Positions 41,676 through 53,367 of a DNA stretch of 64,000 nucleotides are shown piece after piece. Below the pieces are notes generated by a model. The model did no database searches. It was not told the DNA's origin and worked only from the letters and a program-made list of their open reading frames with translations. Position numbers and translations under genes: made by a program. This stretch comes from Tubulanus polymorphus (Eukaryota; Nemertea; Palaeonemertea; Tubulaniformes; Tubulanidae), in contig NW_027437431.1 in the NCBI RefSeq assembly GCF_964204645.1, positions 1 to 64,000 on the forward strand, in the 5' to 3' direction. How positions within the stretch are numbered: the first letter of the stretch is position 1; each line of letters begins with the position of its first letter.

Positions 41676-42065
41676 ACGCTCCAAAGATAATGAGTATGTG
41701 CTTGATAATGAGTGAATTAATTGGGAACCCTATAGCGGGTAAAAGGTAAGAAGTAGAAATTATAGGGTTAGGGGTTATCATTATACTCGGATGCCCACAG
41801 CCCGTGGTGGTCTGTGACAGTGGAGGTTAGTTAAAGTTCGAGGCGTGTGACTAGTCGGGGGGAATAACATAGGCGGCTACGCCGCGATAGTTAGTCGGCA
41901 AGGTCGGCTGCGCCTCCGGCGGTACAGATTACATCTGAGTGTATTAGTCTACCAACGGAAGCCCAAACCCTAAATAATATTAGTCGGAAAAATCTGAGTT
42001 AGAGGGTCGCAACCGGTTCAAACAATTTAACATCTCATACAGGTGACTCGTACTTTTAGTATCAA

Positions 42066-43148
42066 ATGCCATCGTTGAAACGGAGGCGAAACGGATTTAC
42101 ATTGCCCGGTTTACCACATTGCGGTCCATTCAACGATATATCCAGTTACAAAAGCGAAGGAATAGACGAAGTGTGCCGTATTCACGACAAAGAGTACGGA
42201 GAACTGCAAGAGAAATACGGTAAATGGGCTCCGTACTTCCAGTACAATTCAGCGGATCAGACATTTTTGGACAGTGCTTCGGGTGTGAACGGTGTAGGTG
42301 CGAGACTAACGTCGAGTGTATTCAGAGCAAAACGGGCGTTATTTCCAACAATGGCGGAAGAACCGGCATTAAAAAGATCAAAGAGAACGGCGGAAACGGG
42401 GAGCGAAGAAGGGAACGCCCAACAAATGATGACTCACATGACGGAAAAGCCGTCACTACACTATAAGAGCGTGTTAATACATAGAGGTTACCTAACGTTT
42501 ACGAATTGGGATCCGGACCAGGCGTACGGAGCATTCGGAAGAAAAGCGAAGATTTACTGTTCGGGAATGAGAACGTTTAACTTCGGATTAAAAGAAAGAG
42601 AAGGATGGAGAAGATTTCCAGCCAGCATGGATACCATAGGGATGTGGGATCAATTCAAAGTGACTTCGGGTAAAATAACGTTATACCCCATAGCGAGCGA
42701 AAGCGCGGTAAGCTCTGATTCGAACGCGTTCCAAGATCCGATAGTATGGTTAAAGACGGCAGCCGATTGGGACTTGAAAGTGAAAGACTCGGCCGCCAAT
42801 ACTCACCAGGGATCGCCGTACGCCGATATAAATTTATTAACTCAAAAGCAAAGCTACAGGCAATACGAATTAGGTCGGGGATGCGTTAGCATGGGATTAC
42901 CCATGTCGACCATAAGAACCGAAATACAAGACACGAGTGACCCGACAGACGTTACCAGATCGGTGAATATCGGGGATAACTCGGCGTGGTTAGACGGAGC
43001 GTACCGCGATCATTGGCAATCAGCCGCGCTCATTATGCAAATGTTAGTGTACAACGATTCGATACACGCGGATTTAAACACGCCCCATACAGAAATTATC
43101 GTTCCAGCGGAAGTGGAGTTTACGATGATTCATAGAAACAGAGTATAA
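42066..43148 (+). CDS. PLA2-domain capsid-type protein, copy 2
   Basis: The translation is the same as copy 1 across all 360 residues; the internal strong ATG is at 42,351. Confidence 0.85.
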   Translation: MPSLKRRRNGFTLPGLPHCGPFNDISSYKSEGIDEVCRIHDKEYGELQEKYGKWAPYFQYNSADQTFLDSASGVNGVGARLTSSVFRAKRALFPTMAEEPALKRSKRTAETGSEEGNAQQMMTHMTEKPSLHYKSVLIHRGYLTFTNWDPDQAYGAFGRKAKIYCSGMRTFNFGLKEREGWRRFPASMDTIGMWDQFKVTSGKITLYPIASESAVSSDSNAFQDPIVWLKTAADWDLKVKDSAANTHQGSPYADINLLTQKQSYRQYELGRGCVSMGLPMSTIRTEIQDTSDPTDVTRSVNIGDNSAWLDGAYRDHWQSAALIMQMLVYNDSIHADLNTPHTEIIVPAEVEFTMIHRNRV

Positions 43149-43149
43149 T

Positions 43150-43458
43150 ATGATAATAACTTTCCTATTCTTGGCATCCGGTTTCCTACACGAGTACAAG
43201 TGGCACGTATATACTAAACGTATCATGAGTAGAACGCAACGATTCATGAAAATAAGAGACGAAGTGGCGAACGAGTGGGTCATCAAACACGACGTCAACG
43301 AAAATCGGGTACTAAGGGAACAACACATTACAGAAGTAGCGAAAAGGATATTCTACTACCGGGAAAAACAATGGGAACTAAGTCGAGAAACTGGTCGTTC
43401 ACAACCGACAATCGAGCAGAAGTCTGCCTCGAAAGTCAAATCGGAACGTCAACAGTAA
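43150..43458 (+). CDS. Small ORF of unknown function, copy 2
   Basis: Same 102-aa translation as copy 1, same one-base gap after VP. Confidence 0.5.
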   Translation: MIITFLFLASGFLHEYKWHVYTKRIMSRTQRFMKIRDEVANEWVIKHDVNENRVLREQHITEVAKRIFYYREKQWELSRETGRSQPTIEQKSASKVKSERQQ

Positions 43459-44774
43459 CCGTACACATAGGTCCGCAAGAAGATCCGGACGGTTACGCGC
43501 ACGGAGTAATAATAACGTTAGCCAAAGGTACGCAACGACCGTTGAAACAGAGCGAAAACGCGATTAGACAACTGTTACACTCGCTAGGCATTAGATTAGT
43601 TAACGACTACATCAAACCGACGGAAAAATTAGGCGCCTACATTCAATACATGTACAAAGAAGCCGACAAAATACCGGAAGAATTACGAGGTCACTTGGAG
43701 GTGAAAAACTCGAAAACGAACGACGACTTTTTCGGCCAAAAGATAAACGCGTTATACGCGGAATACCAACAAAGACCGGGACTAGCCGATTGGACGGCGA
43801 GAATAGTGAAGGAGTTCGGTTACAACGTACCCGAACTGAAAGTGAAAAGATCGTTTAAAAATTGGCCGGTAAGGGTAAAAGATATTACGAGAAACGCGGG
43901 TGACTTTGCGTTGAAAATGACGGACATAACAGAGCCGAAATTGACGCCGGAAATGGGAGTAGAAATTATAACGAAATGCCTGGATAACGTTCAATCGGCG
44001 ATGTGGGATGGTAAACATATAAATAAACGTGACCTGCTGGTAATATTGGTGAACGCGGCGATCGAGGGAGGTACGAGTAAAATCAGAAACGCGCCTCATA
44101 TAATATTTTACGGAGATGCCGGGTCTGGTAAATCGATGTTGGCTAAATTATTGTTCCCGGATTCGATTACGAGCCAAATGCCGACGGATTCGGAAGGCGT
44201 AGGAGCGTGCGAGATGGGAGGAGGACAACGTATATTCAAAGTCGACGACGCCAGCGACGCTTTTTGGCACAACTCGGGGTTGTTGTCGATGATACTCGCG
44301 ATGTACCAGTCCACCTGGGAGGCAAAAGTACATTCTAGTAAACAAAGTAACCCGCCGTGTATGACGGTAATTACGACGAATTGTAAGAATCCGTTAGAGA
44401 AGTTCGCCTCTACAGTAGCTTTGGAAGCTGTGGAAAGGAGATTCTTGTCGGTGTATTTCAAAGGTAAAGCAGATTTGGGAAACGTAGTTTACGACATTAC
44501 GCCGGGCGTATGCGAAGAAATATTAGAAATAATAGTTAACGAAATTAGACAAGGTAGATATCTGGACAACCAAGTCCACTTGGACGACTGGGAAACGGAT
44601 GATGACGTGGTGATACCGTTCGAAAAAGAAAGAAACTTCATCGAAGCGTACCACGTAGGTCACATGTCGGACGCGATGCATCAGAATATGGAGGAAAGGT
44701 TAAAACGTAAACGTAAAGAAGAAGACGATACGAATGAAACTCTTAAGTTCGCTAAACGCGGGGAAATCCTGTAG
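43371..44774 (+). CDS. Rep, copy 2
   Basis: Same 467-aa translation as copy 1; intact. Confidence 0.85.
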   Translation: MGTKSRNWSFTTDNRAEVCLESQIGTSTVTVHIGPQEDPDGYAHGVIITLAKGTQRPLKQSENAIRQLLHSLGIRLVNDYIKPTEKLGAYIQYMYKEADKIPEELRGHLEVKNSKTNDDFFGQKINALYAEYQQRPGLADWTARIVKEFGYNVPELKVKRSFKNWPVRVKDITRNAGDFALKMTDITEPKLTPEMGVEIITKCLDNVQSAMWDGKHINKRDLLVILVNAAIEGGTSKIRNAPHIIFYGDAGSGKSMLAKLLFPDSITSQMPTDSEGVGACEMGGGQRIFKVDDASDAFWHNSGLLSMILAMYQSTWEAKVHSSKQSNPPCMTVITTNCKNPLEKFASTVALEAVERRFLSVYFKGKADLGNVVYDITPGVCEEILEIIVNEIRQGRYLDNQVHLDDWETDDDVVIPFEKERNFIEAYHVGHMSDAMHQNMEERLKRKRKEEDDTNETLKFAKRGEIL

Positions 44775-45471
44775 TTGGCAATGTAAATAAATCTATAAAT
44801 AGAATTCTATAAATTTCTCAATTCGTTACTACCAGTGGACCCGCAGACCCGCGGACCCACTGGCTGTTCGTTTTTCATGGTCTACCCCCCCTTATATATA
44901 TAATAAGGAAAGAGAAGGAGGGTCCGCGGGTCCGCGGGTCTGCGGTATTCTCTAAACCGAGAATCGAAAAGTTAATGAAACTAGGTCGGAAAGATAACAA
45001 ATTATTATTCAATATATCCTAAAGCTTCTACGAGGTTGGTCACGCGCTCGCTACGCTCGCCAGCGTGACACAACCTCGTGGACGCTCCAAAGATAATGAG
45101 TATGTGCTTGATAATGAGTGAATTAATTGGGAACCCTATAGCGGGTAAAAGGTAAGAAGTAGAAATTATAGGGTTAGGGGTTATCATTATACTCGGATGC
45201 CCACAGCCCGTGGTGGTCTGTGACAGTGGAGGTTAGTTAAAGTTCGAGGCGTGTGACTAGTCGGGGGGAATAACATAGGCGGCTACGCCGCGATAGTTAG
45301 TCGGCAAGGTCGGCTGCGCCTCCGGCGGTACAGATTACATCTGAGTGTATTAGTCTACCAACGGAAGCCCAAACCCTAAATAATATTAGTCGGAAAAATC
45401 TGAGTTAGAGGGTCGCAACCGGTTCAAACAATTTAACATCTCATACAGGTGACTCGTACTTTTAGTATCAA

Positions 45472-46554
45472 ATGCCATCGTTGAAACGGAGGCGAAACGG
45501 ATTTACATTGCCCGGTTTACCACATTGCGGTCCATTCAACGATATATCCAGTTACAAAAGCGAAGGAATAGACGAAGTGTGCCGTATTCACGACAAAGAG
45601 TACGGAGAACTGCAAGAGAAATACGGTAAATGGGCTCCGTACTTCCAGTACAATTCAGCGGATCAGACATTTTTGGACAGTGCTTCGGGTGTGAACGGTG
45701 TAGGTGCGAGACTAACGTCGAGTGTATTCAGAGCAAAACGGGCGTTATTTCCAACAATGGCGGAAGAACCGGCATTAAAAAGATCAAAGAGAACGGCGGA
45801 AACGGGGAGCGAAGAAGGGAACGCCCAACAAATGATGACTCACATGACGGAAAAGCCGTCACTACACTATAAGAGCGTGTTAATACATAGAGGTTACCTA
45901 ACGTTTACGAATTGGGATCCGGACCAGGCGTACGGAGCATTCGGAAGAAAAGCGAAGATTTACTGTTCGGGAATGAGAACGTTTAACTTCGGATTAAAAG
46001 AAAGAGAAGGATGGAGAAGATTTCCAGCCAGCATGGATACCATAGGGATGTGGGATCAATTCAAAGTGACTTCGGGTAAAATAACGTTATACCCCATAGC
46101 GAGCGAAAGCGCGGTAAGCTCTGATTCGAACGCGTTCCAAGATCCGATAGTATGGTTAAAGACGGCAGCCGATTGGGACTTGAAAGTGAAAGACTCGGCC
46201 GCCAATACTCACCAGGGATCGCCGTACGCCGATATAAATTTATTAACTCAAAAGCAAAGCTACAGGCAATACGAATTAGGTCGGGGATGCGTTAGCATGG
46301 GATTACCCATGTCGACCATAAGAACCGAAATACAAGACACGAGTGACCCGACAGACGTTACCAGATCGGTGAATATCGGGGATAACTCGGCGTGGTTAGA
46401 CGGAGCGTACCGCGATCATTGGCAATCAGCCGCGCTCATTATGCAAATGTTAGTGTACAACGATTCGATACACGCGGATTTAAACACGCCCCATACAGAA
46501 ATTATCGTTCCAGCGGAAGTGGAGTTTACGATGATTCATAGAAACAGAGTATAA
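45472..46554 (+). CDS. PLA2-domain capsid-type protein, copy 3
   Basis: Identical in translation to copy 1; internal ATG at 45,757. Confidence 0.85.
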   Translation: MPSLKRRRNGFTLPGLPHCGPFNDISSYKSEGIDEVCRIHDKEYGELQEKYGKWAPYFQYNSADQTFLDSASGVNGVGARLTSSVFRAKRALFPTMAEEPALKRSKRTAETGSEEGNAQQMMTHMTEKPSLHYKSVLIHRGYLTFTNWDPDQAYGAFGRKAKIYCSGMRTFNFGLKEREGWRRFPASMDTIGMWDQFKVTSGKITLYPIASESAVSSDSNAFQDPIVWLKTAADWDLKVKDSAANTHQGSPYADINLLTQKQSYRQYELGRGCVSMGLPMSTIRTEIQDTSDPTDVTRSVNIGDNSAWLDGAYRDHWQSAALIMQMLVYNDSIHADLNTPHTEIIVPAEVEFTMIHRNRV

Positions 46555-46555
46555 T

Positions 46556-46864
46556 ATGATAATAACTTTCCTATTCTTGGCATCCGGTTTCCTACACGAG
46601 TACAAGTGGCACGTATATACTAAACGTATCATGAGTAGAACGCAACGATTCATGAAAATAAGAGACGAAGTGGCGAACGAGTGGGTCATCAAACACGACG
46701 TCAACGAAAATCGGGTACTAAGGGAACAACACATTACAGAAGTAGCGAAAAGGATATTCTACTACCGGGAAAAACAATGGGAACTAAGTCGAGAAACTGG
46801 TCGTTCACAACCGACAATCGAGCAGAAGTCTGCCTCGAAAGTCAAATCGGAACGTCAACAGTAA
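46556..46864 (+). CDS. Small ORF of unknown function, copy 3
   Basis: Identical in translation to copy 1. Confidence 0.5.
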   Translation: MIITFLFLASGFLHEYKWHVYTKRIMSRTQRFMKIRDEVANEWVIKHDVNENRVLREQHITEVAKRIFYYREKQWELSRETGRSQPTIEQKSASKVKSERQQ

Positions 46865-48180
46865 CCGTACACATAGGTCCGCAAGAAGATCCGGACGGTT
46901 ACGCGCACGGAGTAATAATAACGTTAGCCAAAGGTACGCAACGACCGTTGAAACAGAGCGAAAACGCGATTAGACAACTGTTACACTCGCTAGGCATTAG
47001 ATTAGTTAACGACTACATCAAACCGACGGAAAAATTAGGCGCCTACATTCAATACATGTACAAAGAAGCCGACAAAATACCGGAAGAATTACGAGGTCAC
47101 TTGGAGGTGAAAAACTCGAAAACGAACGACGACTTTTTCGGCCAAAAGATAAACGCGTTATACGCGGAATACCAACAAAGACCGGGACTAGCCGATTGGA
47201 CGGCGAGAATAGTGAAGGAGTTCGGTTACAACGTACCCGAACTGAAAGTGAAAAGATCGTTTAAAAATTGGCCGGTAAGGGTAAAAGATATTACGAGAAA
47301 CGCGGGTGACTTTGCGTTGAAAATGACGGACATAACAGAGCCGAAATTGACGCCGGAAATGGGAGTAGAAATTATAACGAAATGCCTGGATAACGTTCAA
47401 TCGGCGATGTGGGATGGTAAACATATAAATAAACGTGACCTGCTGGTAATATTGGTGAACGCGGCGATCGAGGGAGGTACGAGTAAAATCAGAAACGCGC
47501 CTCATATAATATTTTACGGAGATGCCGGGTCTGGTAAATCGATGTTGGCTAAATTATTGTTCCCGGATTCGATTACGAGCCAAATGCCGACGGATTCGGA
47601 AGGCGTAGGAGCGTGCGAGATGGGAGGAGGACAACGTATATTCAAAGTCGACGACGCCAGCGACGCTTTTTGGCACAACTCGGGGTTGTTGTCGATGATA
47701 CTCGCGATGTACCAGTCCACCTGGGAGGCAAAAGTACATTCTAGTAAACAAAGTAACCCGCCGTGTATGACGGTAATTACGACGAATTGTAAGAATCCGT
47801 TAGAGAAGTTCGCCTCTACAGTAGCTTTGGAAGCTGTGGAAAGGAGATTCTTGTCGGTGTATTTCAAAGGTAAAGCAGATTTGGGAAACGTAGTTTACGA
47901 CATTACGCCGGGCGTATGCGAAGAAATATTAGAAATAATAGTTAACGAAATTAGACAAGGTAGATATCTGGACAACCAAGTCCACTTGGACGACTGGGAA
48001 ACGGATGATGACGTGGTGATACCGTTCGAAAAAGAAAGAAACTTCATCGAAGCGTACCACGTAGGTCACATGTCGGACGCGATGCATCAGAATATGGAGG
48101 AAAGGTTAAAACGTAAACGTAAAGAAGAAGACGATACGAATGAAACTCTTAAGTTCGCTAAACGCGGGGAAATCCTGTAG
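46777..48180 (+). CDS. Rep, copy 3
   Basis: Identical in translation to copy 1; intact. Confidence 0.85.
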   Translation: MGTKSRNWSFTTDNRAEVCLESQIGTSTVTVHIGPQEDPDGYAHGVIITLAKGTQRPLKQSENAIRQLLHSLGIRLVNDYIKPTEKLGAYIQYMYKEADKIPEELRGHLEVKNSKTNDDFFGQKINALYAEYQQRPGLADWTARIVKEFGYNVPELKVKRSFKNWPVRVKDITRNAGDFALKMTDITEPKLTPEMGVEIITKCLDNVQSAMWDGKHINKRDLLVILVNAAIEGGTSKIRNAPHIIFYGDAGSGKSMLAKLLFPDSITSQMPTDSEGVGACEMGGGQRIFKVDDASDAFWHNSGLLSMILAMYQSTWEAKVHSSKQSNPPCMTVITTNCKNPLEKFASTVALEAVERRFLSVYFKGKADLGNVVYDITPGVCEEILEIIVNEIRQGRYLDNQVHLDDWETDDDVVIPFEKERNFIEAYHVGHMSDAMHQNMEERLKRKRKEEDDTNETLKFAKRGEIL

Positions 48181-48877
48181 TTGGCAATGTAAATAAATCT
48201 ATAAATAGAATTCTATAAATTTCTCAATTCGTTACTACCAGTGGACCCGCAGACCCGCGGACCCACTGGCTGTTCGTTTTTCATGGTCTACCCCCCCTTA
48301 TATATATAATAAGGAAAGAGAAGGAGGGTCCGCGGGTCCGCGGGTCTGCGGTATTCTCTAAACCGAGAATCGAAAAGTTAATGAAACTAGGTCGGAAAGA
48401 TAACAAATTATTATTCAATATATCCTAAAGCTTCTACGAGGTTGGTCACGCGCTCGCTACGCTCGCCAGCGTGACACAACCTCGTGGACGCTCCAAAGAT
48501 AATGAGTATGTGCTTGATAATGAGTGAATTAATTGGGAACCCTATAGCGGGTAAAAGGTAAGAAGTAGAAATTATAGGGTTAGGGGTTATCATTATACTC
48601 GGATGCCCACAGCCCGTGGTGGTCTGTGACAGTGGAGGTTAGTTAAAGTTCGAGGCGTGTGACTAGTCGGGGGGAATAACATAGGCGGCTACGCCGCGAT
48701 AGTTAGTCGGCAAGGTCGGCTGCGCCTCCGGCGGTACAGATTACATCTGAGTGTATTAGTCTACCAACGGAAGCCCAAACCCTAAATAATATTAGTCGGA
48801 AAAATCTGAGTTAGAGGGTCGCAACCGGTTCAAACAATTTAACATCTCATACAGGTGACTCGTACTTTTAGTATCAA

Positions 48878-49960
48878 ATGCCATCGTTGAAACGGAGGCG
48901 AAACGGATTTACATTGCCCGGTTTACCACATTGCGGTCCATTCAACGATATATCCAGTTACAAAAGCGAAGGAATAGACGAAGTGTGCCGTATTCACGAC
49001 AAAGAGTACGGAGAACTGCAAGAGAAATACGGTAAATGGGCTCCGTACTTCCAGTACAATTCAGCGGATCAGACATTTTTGGACAGTGCTTCGGGTGTGA
49101 ACGGTGTAGGTGCGAGACTAACGTCGAGTGTATTCAGAGCAAAACGGGCGTTATTTCCAACAATGGCGGAAGAACCGGCATTAAAAAGATCAAAGAGAAC
49201 GGCGGAAACGGGGAGCGAAGAAGGGAACGCCCAACAAATGATGACTCACATGACGGAAAAGCCGTCACTACACTATAAGAGCGTGTTAATACATAGAGGT
49301 TACCTAACGTTTACGAATTGGGATCCGGACCAGGCGTACGGAGCATTCGGAAGAAAAGCGAAGATTTACTGTTCGGGAATGAGAACGTTTAACTTCGGAT
49401 TAAAAGAAAGAGAAGGATGGAGAAGATTTCCAGCCAGCATGGATACCATAGGGATGTGGGATCAATTCAAAGTGACTTCGGGTAAAATAACGTTATACCC
49501 CATAGCGAGCGAAAGCGCGGTAAGCTCTGATTCGAACGCGTTCCAAGATCCGATAGTATGGTTAAAGACGGCAGCCGATTGGGACTTGAAAGTGAAAGAC
49601 TCGGCCGCCAATACTCACCAGGGATCGCCGTACGCCGATATAAATTTATTAACTCAAAAGCAAAGCTACAGGCAATACGAATTAGGTCGGGGATGCGTTA
49701 GCATGGGATTACCCATGTCGACCATAAGAACCGAAATACAAGACACGAGTGACCCGACAGACGTTACCAGATCGGTGAATATCGGGGATAACTCGGCGTG
49801 GTTAGACGGAGCGTACCGCGATCATTGGCAATCAGCCGCGCTCATTATGCAAATGTTAGTGTACAACGATTCGATACACGCGGATTTAAACACGCCCCAT
49901 ACAGAAATTATCGTTCCAGCGGAAGTGGAGTTTACGATGATTCATAGAAACAGAGTATAA
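48878..49960 (+). CDS. PLA2-domain capsid-type protein, copy 4
   Basis: Identical in translation to copy 1; internal ATG at 49,163. Confidence 0.85.
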   Translation: MPSLKRRRNGFTLPGLPHCGPFNDISSYKSEGIDEVCRIHDKEYGELQEKYGKWAPYFQYNSADQTFLDSASGVNGVGARLTSSVFRAKRALFPTMAEEPALKRSKRTAETGSEEGNAQQMMTHMTEKPSLHYKSVLIHRGYLTFTNWDPDQAYGAFGRKAKIYCSGMRTFNFGLKEREGWRRFPASMDTIGMWDQFKVTSGKITLYPIASESAVSSDSNAFQDPIVWLKTAADWDLKVKDSAANTHQGSPYADINLLTQKQSYRQYELGRGCVSMGLPMSTIRTEIQDTSDPTDVTRSVNIGDNSAWLDGAYRDHWQSAALIMQMLVYNDSIHADLNTPHTEIIVPAEVEFTMIHRNRV

Positions 49961-49961
49961 T

Positions 49962-50270
49962 ATGATAATAACTTTCCTATTCTTGGCATCCGGTTTCCTA
50001 CACGAGTACAAGTGGCACGTATATACTAAACGTATCATGAGTAGAACGCAACGATTCATGAAAATAAGAGACGAAGTGGCGAACGAGTGGGTCATCAAAC
50101 ACGACGTCAACGAAAATCGGGTACTAAGGGAACAACACATTACAGAAGTAGCGAAAAGGATATTCTACTACCGGGAAAAACAATGGGAACTAAGTCGAGA
50201 AACTGGTCGTTCACAACCGACAATCGAGCAGAAGTCTGCCTCGAAAGTCAAATCGGAACGTCAACAGTAA
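49962..50270 (+). CDS. Small ORF of unknown function, copy 4
   Basis: Identical in translation to copy 1. Confidence 0.5.
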   Translation: MIITFLFLASGFLHEYKWHVYTKRIMSRTQRFMKIRDEVANEWVIKHDVNENRVLREQHITEVAKRIFYYREKQWELSRETGRSQPTIEQKSASKVKSERQQ

Positions 50271-51586
50271 CCGTACACATAGGTCCGCAAGAAGATCCGG
50301 ACGGTTACGCGCACGGAGTAATAATAACGTTAGCCAAAGGTACGCAACGACCGTTGAAACAGAGCGAAAACGCGATTAGACAACTGTTACACTCGCTAGG
50401 CATTAGATTAGTTAACGACTACATCAAACCGACGGAAAAATTAGGCGCCTACATTCAATACATGTACAAAGAAGCCGACAAAATACCGGAAGAATTACGA
50501 GGTCACTTGGAGGTGAAAAACTCGAAAACGAACGACGACTTTTTCGGCCAAAAGATAAACGCGTTATACGCGGAATACCAACAAAGACCGGGACTAGCCG
50601 ATTGGACGGCGAGAATAGTGAAGGAGTTCGGTTACAACGTACCCGAACTGAAAGTGAAAAGATCGTTTAAAAATTGGCCGGTAAGGGTAAAAGATATTAC
50701 GAGAAACGCGGGTGACTTTGCGTTGAAAATGACGGACATAACAGAGCCGAAATTGACGCCGGAAATGGGAGTAGAAATTATAACGAAATGCCTGGATAAC
50801 GTTCAATCGGCGATGTGGGATGGTAAACATATAAATAAACGTGACCTGCTGGTAATATTGGTGAACGCGGCGATCGAGGGAGGTACGAGTAAAATCAGAA
50901 ACGCGCCTCATATAATATTTTACGGAGATGCCGGGTCTGGTAAATCGATGTTGGCTAAATTATTGTTCCCGGATTCGATTACGAGCCAAATGCCGACGGA
51001 TTCGGAAGGCGTAGGAGCGTGCGAGATGGGAGGAGGACAACGTATATTCAAAGTCGACGACGCCAGCGACGCTTTTTGGCACAACTCGGGGTTGTTGTCG
51101 ATGATACTCGCGATGTACCAGTCCACCTGGGAGGCAAAAGTACATTCTAGTAAACAAAGTAACCCGCCGTGTATGACGGTAATTACGACGAATTGTAAGA
51201 ATCCGTTAGAGAAGTTCGCCTCTACAGTAGCTTTGGAAGCTGTGGAAAGGAGATTCTTGTCGGTGTATTTCAAAGGTAAAGCAGATTTGGGAAACGTAGT
51301 TTACGACATTACGCCGGGCGTATGCGAAGAAATATTAGAAATAATAGTTAACGAAATTAGACAAGGTAGATATCTGGACAACCAAGTCCACTTGGACGAC
51401 TGGGAAACGGATGATGACGTGGTGATACCGTTCGAAAAAGAAAGAAACTTCATCGAAGCGTACCACGTAGGTCACATGTCGGACGCGATGCATCAGAATA
51501 TGGAGGAAAGGTTAAAACGTAAACGTAAAGAAGAAGACGATACGAATGAAACTCTTAAGTTCGCTAAACGCGGGGAAATCCTGTAG
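50183..51586 (+). CDS. Rep, copy 4
   Basis: Identical in translation to copy 1; intact. Confidence 0.85.
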   Translation: MGTKSRNWSFTTDNRAEVCLESQIGTSTVTVHIGPQEDPDGYAHGVIITLAKGTQRPLKQSENAIRQLLHSLGIRLVNDYIKPTEKLGAYIQYMYKEADKIPEELRGHLEVKNSKTNDDFFGQKINALYAEYQQRPGLADWTARIVKEFGYNVPELKVKRSFKNWPVRVKDITRNAGDFALKMTDITEPKLTPEMGVEIITKCLDNVQSAMWDGKHINKRDLLVILVNAAIEGGTSKIRNAPHIIFYGDAGSGKSMLAKLLFPDSITSQMPTDSEGVGACEMGGGQRIFKVDDASDAFWHNSGLLSMILAMYQSTWEAKVHSSKQSNPPCMTVITTNCKNPLEKFASTVALEAVERRFLSVYFKGKADLGNVVYDITPGVCEEILEIIVNEIRQGRYLDNQVHLDDWETDDDVVIPFEKERNFIEAYHVGHMSDAMHQNMEERLKRKRKEEDDTNETLKFAKRGEIL

Positions 51587-52283
51587 TTGGCAATGTAAAT
51601 AAATCTATAAATAGAATTCTATAAATTTCTCAATTCGTTACTACCAGTGGACCCGCAGACCCGCGGACCCACTGGCTGTTCGTTTTTCATGGTCTACCCC
51701 CCCTTATATATATAATAAGGAAAGAGAAGGAGGGTCCGCGGGTCCGCGGGTCTGCGGTATTCTCTAAACCGAGAATCGAAAAGTTAATGAAACTAGGTCG
51801 GAAAGATAACAAATTATTATTCAATATATCCTAAAGCTTCTACGAGGTTGGTCACGCGCTCGCTACGCTCGCCAGCGTGACACAACCTCGTGGACGCTCC
51901 AAAGATAATGAGTATGTGCTTGATAATGAGTGAATTAATTGGGAACCCTATAGCGGGTAAAAGGTAAGAAGTAGAAATTATAGGGTTAGGGGTTATCATT
52001 ATACTCGGATGCCCACAGCCCGTGGTGGTCTGTGACAGTGGAGGTTAGTTAAAGTTCGAGGCGTGTGACTAGTCGGGGGGAATAACATAGGCGGCTACGC
52101 CGCGATAGTTAGTCGGCAAGGTCGGCTGCGCCTCCGGCGGTACAGATTACATCTGAGTGTATTAGTCTACCAACGGAAGCCCAAACCCTAAATAATATTA
52201 GTCGGAAAAATCTGAGTTAGAGGGTCGCAACCGGTTCAAACAATTTAACATCTCATACAGGTGACTCGTACTTTTAGTATCAA

Positions 52284-53366
52284 ATGCCATCGTTGAAACG
52301 GAGGCGAAACGGATTTACATTGCCCGGTTTACCACATTGCGGTCCATTCAACGATATATCCAGTTACAAAAGCGAAGGAATAGACGAAGTGTGCCGTATT
52401 CACGACAAAGAGTACGGAGAACTGCAAGAGAAATACGGTAAATGGGCTCCGTACTTCCAGTACAATTCAGCGGATCAGACATTTTTGGACAGTGCTTCGG
52501 GTGTGAACGGTGTAGGTGCGAGACTAACGTCGAGTGTATTCAGAGCAAAACGGGCGTTATTTCCAACAATGGCGGAAGAACCGGCATTAAAAAGATCAAA
52601 GAGAACGGCGGAAACGGGGAGCGAAGAAGGGAACGCCCAACAAATGATGACTCACATGACGGAAAAGCCGTCACTACACTATAAGAGCGTGTTAATACAT
52701 AGAGGTTACCTAACGTTTACGAATTGGGATCCGGACCAGGCGTACGGAGCATTCGGAAGAAAAGCGAAGATTTACTGTTCGGGAATGAGAACGTTTAACT
52801 TCGGATTAAAAGAAAGAGAAGGATGGAGAAGATTTCCAGCCAGCATGGATACCATAGGGATGTGGGATCAATTCAAAGTGACTTCGGGTAAAATAACGTT
52901 ATACCCCATAGCGAGCGAAAGCGCGGTAAGCTCTGATTCGAACGCGTTCCAAGATCCGATAGTATGGTTAAAGACGGCAGCCGATTGGGACTTGAAAGTG
53001 AAAGACTCGGCCGCCAATACTCACCAGGGATCGCCGTACGCCGATATAAATTTATTAACTCAAAAGCAAAGCTACAGGCAATACGAATTAGGTCGGGGAT
53101 GCGTTAGCATGGGATTACCCATGTCGACCATAAGAACCGAAATACAAGACACGAGTGACCCGACAGACGTTACCAGATCGGTGAATATCGGGGATAACTC
53201 GGCGTGGTTAGACGGAGCGTACCGCGATCATTGGCAATCAGCCGCGCTCATTATGCAAATGTTAGTGTACAACGATTCGATACACGCGGATTTAAACACG
53301 CCCCATACAGAAATTATCGTTCCAGCGGAAGTGGAGTTTACGATGATTCATAGAAACAGAGTATAA
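52284..53366 (+). CDS. PLA2-domain capsid-type protein, copy 5
   Basis: Identical in translation to copy 1; internal ATG at 52,569. Confidence 0.85.
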   Translation: MPSLKRRRNGFTLPGLPHCGPFNDISSYKSEGIDEVCRIHDKEYGELQEKYGKWAPYFQYNSADQTFLDSASGVNGVGARLTSSVFRAKRALFPTMAEEPALKRSKRTAETGSEEGNAQQMMTHMTEKPSLHYKSVLIHRGYLTFTNWDPDQAYGAFGRKAKIYCSGMRTFNFGLKEREGWRRFPASMDTIGMWDQFKVTSGKITLYPIASESAVSSDSNAFQDPIVWLKTAADWDLKVKDSAANTHQGSPYADINLLTQKQSYRQYELGRGCVSMGLPMSTIRTEIQDTSDPTDVTRSVNIGDNSAWLDGAYRDHWQSAALIMQMLVYNDSIHADLNTPHTEIIVPAEVEFTMIHRNRV

Positions 53367-53367
53367 T

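Larger units (their letters stand above)
41369..42065. other. Intergenic/control region of the unit
   Basis: A 697-bp segment between Rep and the next VP, repeated in all units. In order it contains AATAAA, the GC-rich inverted repeat with a TATATATATA in its loop, the 18-bp-stem hairpin, the unit-boundary hairpin, a GC-rich block with short inverted motifs near 41,872-41,922, and an AT-rich leader. No ATG-rich gene of its own is convincing. Confidence 0.7.

Noticed and set aside
41599-41781. 60-aa minus-strand ORF in the unit's intergenic region
   Set aside because: It spans the hairpin arms, has no recognisable domain and exists only because the region lacks stops on that strand.
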